DNA from: Kordiimonadaceae bacterium | Lineage (GTDB): Bacteria > Pseudomonadota > Alphaproteobacteria > Sphingomonadales > Emcibacteraceae | Assembly: GCA_018699075.1 (NCBI GenBank) | Contig: JABIPV010000114.1 | Span: 1-19,731 of the forward strand | Length of the DNA: 19,731 nucleotides | Reading direction: 5' to 3' | Shown: positions 15,251 to 19,731 of the stretch, piece after piece | Position numbering within the stretch: the stretch's first letter is position 1 | Layout: the number at the start of each line of letters is the position of its first letter | Notes under the pieces: model-generated | The model's database searches: none | What the model was told of the DNA's origin: nothing | What the model saw: only the letters and a program-made list of their open reading frames with translations | Made by a program: the position numbers and the translations under genes

Positions 15251-15800
15251 AATTCTCCTAAGTGCGCTGCTGTTCGGTGGCGCTCAAACGACAATTGCAC
15301 AAGAACCACAATTTGGCGAGCCCGCAACTCAAGCCGATATTGATAAACGGTTCTGGGCCGTCTTTCCTGACGGTGAAAATTTACCAGATGGGCAAGGAAC
15401 TGCTGTAGCGGGTGCCATGTTATTTGAAGATAATTGTCACGCCTGCCATAAGAACCCACCTGACGAACCCAGTGAACTTGATCCGGAAGATGCCGCTGAT
15501 GTTTTATTCGGAGGGCACGGAACCATCGGAACGGATGGATCGTTAGCGACCGTTGGTAGTTACTGGCCTTATTCAGCAACAGTATTCAATTATGTACGCC
15601 GTGCCATGCCCTATACGGCCCCCATGTCACTGACCAATAGCGAATATTATTCACTCACTGCCTATTTATTATATAAAAATGGAATAATCGAAGAAAATAC
15701 GGTTATGGATAAAGACAGTCTACCAAAAGTAGAAATGCCAAACAAAGATGGTTTTGTAAGCGCTTATCCTGAAATACCGGAAAAGTACCGCACTAAGTAA
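15237..15800 (+). CDS. soxD: Monohaem c-type cytochrome, SoxD-like electron acceptor of SoxC
   Basis: 187 residues with a Sec signal peptide (MYMRKILLSALLFGG..., likely cleavage before QEPQFG). One haem-binding CHACH motif is present, in DNCHACHKN, and RRAMPY or the nearby APMSL can supply the axial Met. The end of the protein, VMDKDSLPKVEMPNKDGF, is typical of SoxD/SorB-like partners. The start is set at ATG 15237 because GGGGG (15222-15226) lies 10 bases upstream; the ATG at 15243 is the alternative. The gene overlaps the end of soxC by 14 bases in another frame, so the two are coupled. Paracoccus SoxD has two haems; this protein corresponds to a single-haem version. Confidence 0.9.
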   Translation: MYMRKILLSALLFGGAQTTIAQEPQFGEPATQADIDKRFWAVFPDGENLPDGQGTAVAGAMLFEDNCHACHKNPPDEPSELDPEDAADVLFGGHGTIGTDGSLATVGSYWPYSATVFNYVRRAMPYTAPMSLTNSEYYSLTAYLLYKNGIIEENTVMDKDSLPKVEMPNKDGFVSAYPEIPEKYRTK

Positions 15801-15807
15801 TTTAGGT

Positions 15808-15848
15808 AAGGGGACAGTTTACTTAATTAATTAAGAAACTGCCTCCTT
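15808..15848. terminator. Hairpin between soxD and the convergent S9 peptidase gene
   Basis: AAGGGGACAGTTT (15808-15820) pairs with AAACTGCCTCCTT (15836-15848) with one mismatch and one G-T pair. Between the arms lies the palindrome CTTAATTAATTAAG (15822-15835), which can extend the stem. Neither strand has a good T-tract, so it may instead be a transcript 3'-end stabiliser. Confidence 0.45.
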
Positions 15849-15855
15849 AGTAAAC

Positions 15856-17826
15856 TCAACCATCAAAGTTATCAATTTGAATTTCCGGTAGTTCACCTGC
15901 TGGCTCAAATCCTAAAATTTTACCGTAAAATACCAGTTCACTTTCTAAGCTATGGATGATGTTTTCTTTTTTGCCGAAGCCGTGATATTCGCCTTCGTAA
16001 GGATAGTATGCCACGGGAATATTTCTTTCCCGTAAGGCTTCAACGATAAGTTCTGACTGGTTTTTCGGCACCACAGGGTCAAGCACGCCTTGAAAAACGA
16101 TCAAAGGACTTTTGAAACCATCAAGGTGATTAATCGGTGAACGAGCTTTTAAAATATCAATATCTTCTGGTAGTTTGCCGATCAAATTATCCAGATAACG
16201 GCTTTCATATTTATGGGTGTCGCGGTAAAGAACTTCAAGGTCACTGATGCCGTAATAGTTGGCACCCGCGGCAAAAATATCATGCTGTGATAGGGCGACC
16301 AAAACGCTGTAACCCCCGGCACTTCCGCCCCTTATTAATAACTTATCACGGTCGGCAAGACCCTCGTCTACCAGATAATCAATTGCGGCTTTCGTATCGT
16401 CAATATCAACGACGCCCCATTGTCCGCGCAGACGTTCGCGGTATTCGCGGCCGTATCCCGTACTACCACCATAATTTATATCAACGATCGCAAATCCGCG
16501 TGATGTCCAAAATTGGTTATTGGCACGAAAAGAAGGATTAGTCGCACCGGTTGGCCCACCATGAAGGCGCACGATTAAGGGCGGCAGTTCATCTTCCGCC
16601 GCCACGTAATTTGGATTGTTGGGCGGATAATAAAATGCATGCGTTGGCTCCCCTTTTAAATTAGGGAAAGTTATGGCCACTGGTTCAGAAATAAATTCCG
16701 GCTCAACAATTGGGTCTTGAGATTTCTTAATAGTGATAAAATCACTATCATCATATTCCACAAGTTCTGAAGCCGAAGTCGTTGTCGAACCAAGTAGATA
16801 AATTTTATCTCCGTTTGAATATACTTTGCTAATGCCAACATATGGCGTGTCTATTTCATCAACATCGCCACTTTCTAAATCAACGACCGCAAGATGTGAA
16901 ATACCGTCTTGTTCATATTTGGCAATCACTTCCGTATTGCTTATATATGCATATGAATGGGCACCGAGTGCGCCGGATTTTCCAAATTCCATTTCGTCAA
17001 CATGAACGGCAACATTTTCACCGTCTTGATAAGTATGGAAATTCCACCAATCTTCTGTATCGGCGATATAGTAAAGCTTTCCTTCATCAGTCCAGCGTGG
17101 TTCTTGTACCGATAGGCTAGCTCTGGATACAATGGTTTCTGTTCCGGAAAGGCTTCCTTGGTCCGTGACACTTGCGCGCCACATTTTTGTATCGTCCCAA
17201 TTCATATTTGGGTGATCCCAAGTAATCCACACAAGTGTATCACCAGCGGGATTAAGGGCCGCAGATGAAACGAAATCGGTTCCTGAAAATAATGTACGTA
17301 CCCGGTGACCGCCTTCAAGACTAACGGAGACCAGTGTATTCACTGGTTCGCCTTCATGGCTATGGTCTTCTTGTGTGCAGATTAATTGATTATGAGCGCT
17401 ATCCATAATGCAATCAGCATAGCGGTACCCATCTTGGGTGAGAGCTTCTGGTGTGCCGTTCGGCGCGAGACGGTAAAGAAGTTGATCTTTGTGATTGGAG
17501 AAATATATCACCCCGCCCCAAACATTATATGATCCGCCGCCATATTCATGAACGCGCGTGCGGCTGCTGTATTCTGTGGGAATTGCGTCCGAAATAGTAC
17601 CGTCTTGATCCCGTTTTACGATCACACGACGTCCACCTTCATCAGGACGGCTTTCAATCCAATAAAGGTCATCACCATCAAGGCGCACACTGCGCAAGCC
17701 AACGGCATTGCGGGTGGTTAGTTCCGCCGATATAGGCGATTGCCAACTGCCATATGGCGCTTCGGTAACGTCTTCACCACAAGCAGAGAGAATGAGAAGT
17801 GAGGAAAGCGCGAGTTTTTTGATCAT
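15856..17826 (-). CDS. Prolyl oligopeptidase family (S9) serine peptidase, lipoprotein
   Basis: 656 residues from ATG 17826; an in-frame ATG at 17874 would put 16 charged residues before the signal. I prefer 17826 because the product then begins with a lipoprotein signal (MIKKLALSSLLILSAC, Cys16) and AAGG lies eight bases upstream. A beta-propeller region of roughly residues 40-370 (repeated LVWIT, LYYIAD, IYLLG strands) is followed by an alpha/beta hydrolase domain. The catalytic triad is visible: Ser502 in GGSAGGYS, Asp583 in GVLDPVVP and His615 in GEYHGF, with the oxyanion-region RLHGGPTG. It resembles acylaminoacyl-peptidase/S9C-type enzymes that trim oligopeptides. It is divergent from the M20 peptidase gene with a 106-base gap, so the pair may serve the same peptide-use role. 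Confidence 0.94.
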   Translation of the reverse strand: MIKKLALSSLLILSACGEDVTEAPYGSWQSPISAELTTRNAVGLRSVRLDGDDLYWIESRPDEGGRRVIVKRDQDGTISDAIPTEYSSRTRVHEYGGGSYNVWGGVIYFSNHKDQLLYRLAPNGTPEALTQDGYRYADCIMDSAHNQLICTQEDHSHEGEPVNTLVSVSLEGGHRVRTLFSGTDFVSSAALNPAGDTLVWITWDHPNMNWDDTKMWRASVTDQGSLSGTETIVSRASLSVQEPRWTDEGKLYYIADTEDWWNFHTYQDGENVAVHVDEMEFGKSGALGAHSYAYISNTEVIAKYEQDGISHLAVVDLESGDVDEIDTPYVGISKVYSNGDKIYLLGSTTTSASELVEYDDSDFITIKKSQDPIVEPEFISEPVAITFPNLKGEPTHAFYYPPNNPNYVAAEDELPPLIVRLHGGPTGATNPSFRANNQFWTSRGFAIVDINYGGSTGYGREYRERLRGQWGVVDIDDTKAAIDYLVDEGLADRDKLLIRGGSAGGYSVLVALSQHDIFAAGANYYGISDLEVLYRDTHKYESRYLDNLIGKLPEDIDILKARSPINHLDGFKSPLIVFQGVLDPVVPKNQSELIVEALRERNIPVAYYPYEGEYHGFGKKENIIHSLESELVFYGKILGFEPAGELPEIQIDNFDG

Positions 17827-17882
17827 TTTTGGTACCTTTTTATTGTTAAAAACAGAATAACGTTCAAGGGTCAAAAATAAAA

Positions 17883-17910
17883 GTGAAATTACAATAAATT
17901 ACATTATAGT
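17883..17910 (+). promoter_or_regulatory. Possible promoter for the M20 peptidase gene
   Basis: GTGAAA (17883-17888), a 16-base spacer and TATAGT (17905-17910) would start RNA near 17917, directly before the GAGGGG ribosome site (17921-17926). The -10 box is good and the -35 box is weak. Confidence 0.38.
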
Positions 17911-17932
17911 GAGAATAAATGAGGGGCTGATT

Positions 17933-19333
17933 ATGAAAAGAATATTATTTAGTATATTGCTGGCAACCACGCCGCTAATCGCAAGTGCAGAAAACCAGTT
18001 AACGCCTGAGCAAATCCGCACAGAAGTTGAGCGGATTAAAATACCTGCGCTTGATATGTTTAAAGAATATCTCGCCCTCCCCAACGATGGTCATATGCCT
18101 GATGATATTGGCCATTTAACGGCATGGGTTGATGATGCGTTTAAAATGCGTGGCTTCACCGTGTCCCATTTGGCTGAGCCAGAAAACCCACTGATTTATG
18201 CCAAGCGAATGGTCCCAGGTGCCAAGCGAACAGTGCTAGTTTATTTGCAAGCGGACGGTCAACCCGTTGACCCAAGCGCATGGTTTCAGGATAACCCATA
18301 TGGCGCCGTGCTTAGATCATCGGATAGTAATATTTGGGATAATGGTAAGTGGCAAGATATTCCTTGGGATAATTTAAAAGGAAACATCAATCCCGACTGG
18401 CGTATTTATGCCCGTTCCGCATCGGATTCAAAAGGACCCAATACGCAATTTTTAATGGCACTTGATGTGTTGGAAAATTTGGGCATCACAACTGATTTTA
18501 ATCTAAAAGTGGTGATTGATACGGAAGAAGAACTTTCTTCTCCTCATTTACCGCAAGCGGTTCTGGATAACCGTGATGAGCTGGCATCGGATATGCTGCT
18601 GATATTTGATGGACCACCTCATCGTTCAGGTGGCCCAACTCTTGCCTTTGGTGCCCGCGGAATTGCAACGCTTACCTTAAAAACATTTGGCGCAAAAGTC
18701 GCGCAGCATAGTGGCCATTTTGGCAATTATGCCCCCAACCCCGCTTTTCATTTGGCGCGGATTGTTGCATCAATGAAATCGGCCGATGGCCGTGTGACCA
18801 TACCGGGTTTTTATGACGGCGTTGATATATCGGCAGATGTGCATGAAATACTGGACGCTGTGCCCAATAACGAAACTGAAATGCGCGAGCAAATGGGTTT
18901 TTCTACACCAGATAACGTCGCGGATAGTTTGGAAGCCTCCATTCAATACCCGTCTTTAAATATTCGCGGCATGTCCTCTGCATGGGTCGGCGATCAGGTG
19001 CGGACTATTATTCCTCCAGTGGCAACCGCTGAAATTGACATGCGCCTCGTCAAAGAAAGCGATCCGCAATATTTGGTTGGTCTGATCAAAGATCACATCA
19101 AGGATCAAGGTTACACCATCATTGATCATGAACCCACAGACACTGAGCGCATGACAGATAACAGATATGTACAGCTAAATTACGACATATCCTACCCCGC
19201 GTTTCGCACTGAATTTGATAGCCTAGCCGGAAAATTCGCTAAAAGTGCTTTAAATCACTTAAATGGAGAAGATCCAATTTTACTACGAACAATGGGCGGA
19301 TCAATCCCCATTCCCCCTTCGTGGATACTCTGA
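17933..19333 (+). CDS. M20-family metallopeptidase, exported, frameshifted near the C-terminus
   Basis: Zinc exopeptidase of the ArgE/DapE/carboxypeptidase G2 superfamily. ATG 17933 is the start because GAGGGG lies six bases upstream and a Sec signal peptide follows (MKRILFSILLATTPLIASA, cleaved near residue 19). The open frame ends at TGA 19331-19333 after 466 residues. Family features seen: YLQADGQPVDP (D108 of the HxD motif, with Gln106 at the His position), bridging Asp165 in ASDSKGP, Glu198-200 in DTEEELSSP, Asp226 in IFDGPPH, and the dimerisation-domain block HSGHFGNYAPNPAFH. The last zinc-ligand His and the final helix are encoded out of frame just downstream, so as read the product should be inactive or misfolded. 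Either a real mutation, a sequencing error, or recoding is possible. Confidence 0.88.
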   Translation: MKRILFSILLATTPLIASAENQLTPEQIRTEVERIKIPALDMFKEYLALPNDGHMPDDIGHLTAWVDDAFKMRGFTVSHLAEPENPLIYAKRMVPGAKRTVLVYLQADGQPVDPSAWFQDNPYGAVLRSSDSNIWDNGKWQDIPWDNLKGNINPDWRIYARSASDSKGPNTQFLMALDVLENLGITTDFNLKVVIDTEEELSSPHLPQAVLDNRDELASDMLLIFDGPPHRSGGPTLAFGARGIATLTLKTFGAKVAQHSGHFGNYAPNPAFHLARIVASMKSADGRVTIPGFYDGVDISADVHEILDAVPNNETEMREQMGFSTPDNVADSLEASIQYPSLNIRGMSSAWVGDQVRTIIPPVATAEIDMRLVKESDPQYLVGLIKDHIKDQGYTIIDHEPTDTERMTDNRYVQLNYDISYPAFRTEFDSLAGKFAKSALNHLNGEDPILLRTMGGSIPIPPSWIL

Positions 19334-19467
19334 ATATTCCGGCATTATCGGTGCCGACTGTAAATCCAGATAACAATCAACATAGCCCCAATGAAAATAT
19401 TCGGGTCGGTAACTTTATTGATGGCATTGCAACGATCGCGGCTGTTCTCGCTGAGAAAATAGATTAG
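19318..19467 (+). pseudogene. Out-of-frame C-terminal end of the M20 peptidase gene
   Basis: Reading from TTC 19318 in the -1 frame gives FVDTLNIPALSVPTVNPDNN, then a QHSPNEN motif and a GNFIDGI helix, ending at TAG 19465-19467. This is exactly the conserved M20 C-terminus, including the final zinc-binding His of QHSPNEN. The frame changes at the CCCCC run (19313-19317); one extra C would restore a full gene of about 511 residues. The tail overlaps the stop of the convergent regulator gene. Confidence 0.85.
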
Positions 19468-19731
19468 CTCGAAAGTTCTAGCGGCACCGCCGTAGTATAT
19501 TTCACCTGCGTTACCGCAAAGTGGGTATTCACTTCGCTAACCATGGTTAGTCTTAATAACTTCTTTCGCAAAAATGTTTCATAAGATTGCATGTTTTCTG
19601 TGACAATTCTGAGCAGGAAATCCATTGATCCGCTGATGGTGTAACATTCTGTCACTTCATCAAATTTCGTTACTTGTGCTTCAAACTCTTCCAGTGCATC
19701 TTCCTGAATATGGCTAAGTTTTACATTGGCG
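19464..19731 (-). CDS. Lrp/AsnC-family transcriptional regulator, C-terminal part
   Basis: The frame is open from the right edge to TAA 19466-19464, giving 89 visible residues of the C-terminal ligand-binding (RAM) domain. The N-terminal helix-turn-helix lies beyond the edge. Typical family features are VTECYTISGSMDFLLRIVTENMQSYETFL in the middle (the GxxDFLL block) and a closing strand THFAVTQVKYTTAVPL. Such proteins are amino-acid-sensing DNA-binding octamers. Its stop codon overlaps the stop of the restored M20 reading frame (convergent). An amino-acid sensor beside peptidase genes is reasonable, but a regulatory link is inference. Confidence 0.9.
   Translation of the reverse strand, partial: ANVKLSHIQEDALEEFEAQVTKFDEVTECYTISGSMDFLLRIVTENMQSYETFLRKKLLRLTMVSEVNTHFAVTQVKYTTAVPLELSS

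Noticed and set aside
1..19731. Search for CRISPR arrays, tRNA or rRNA genes, insertion sequences, prophage genes or toxin-antitoxin pairs
   Set aside because: Nothing resembling these was seen on either strand by eye; a tRNA or profile search was not possible.

Overview
The window looks like an ordinary chromosomal segment of an AT-rich alphaproteobacterium. Evidence for this is the pyrB gene overlapping a zinc-ligand-less dihydroorotase homologue of the alphaproteobacterial/pseudomonad type, a solitary thiC under a TPP riboswitch, a SoxC/SoxD pair, an XdhC-MocA pair and the many exported peptidases. A marine Emcibacter-, Kordiimonas- or Sneathiella-like lineage would fit, but this is inference from gene style only. 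I see no phage, IS element, CRISPR array, tRNA or rRNA.

Layout. At 1-2125 (minus strand) lie pyrB and a pyrX-like gene that runs off the left edge; they overlap by one base and have their own promoter. At 2217-2678 (minus) is ruvX/yqgF. At 2763-4775 (plus) a TPP riboswitch controls thiC. The thiC unit meets the leftward genes at a strong bidirectional terminator (4868-4906). From 4926 to 9634 everything is on the minus strand: an M19 dipeptidase lipoprotein, an exported ThuA-domain protein, an exported small protein of unknown function, and a two-gene unit (a dimeric alpha-beta-barrel protein followed by an MDR-family NAD(P)H oxidoreductase). argG (10002-11201, plus) has a clear sigma70-type promoter and converges on a YdjM-like membrane protein, whose stop codon sits inside the shared terminator.

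At 12375-15800 (plus) there is a molybdoenzyme block. xdhC and a mocA/mobA-like cytidylyltransferase gene overlap by 4 bp, and are followed by soxC (Tat-exported Mo-cofactor sulfur dehydrogenase) and a monohaem soxD-like cytochrome c gene that overlap by 14 bp. The right end has an S9 prolyl-oligopeptidase-type lipoprotein (15856-17826, minus), divergent from an M20 peptidase gene (plus) whose reading frame is broken near its 3' end at a run of five C. It converges, with overlapping stop codons, on an Lrp/AsnC-type regulator cut by the right edge.

How the genes relate. The pyrimidine, thiamine, Holliday-junction and arginine genes are housekeeping. The three exported peptidases (M19, S9, M20) suggest periplasmic use of peptides. 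The Mo block could couple periplasmic sulfur oxidation to the cytochrome c pool. The observations most worth a second look are the switching structure that can be drawn for the TPP riboswitch, the frameshifted M20 gene, the degenerate dihydroorotase active site, and the pairing of cytosine-dinucleotide-type Mo cofactor maturation genes with a sulfite-oxidase-fold enzyme. I found nothing that I can honestly call a wholly new system.
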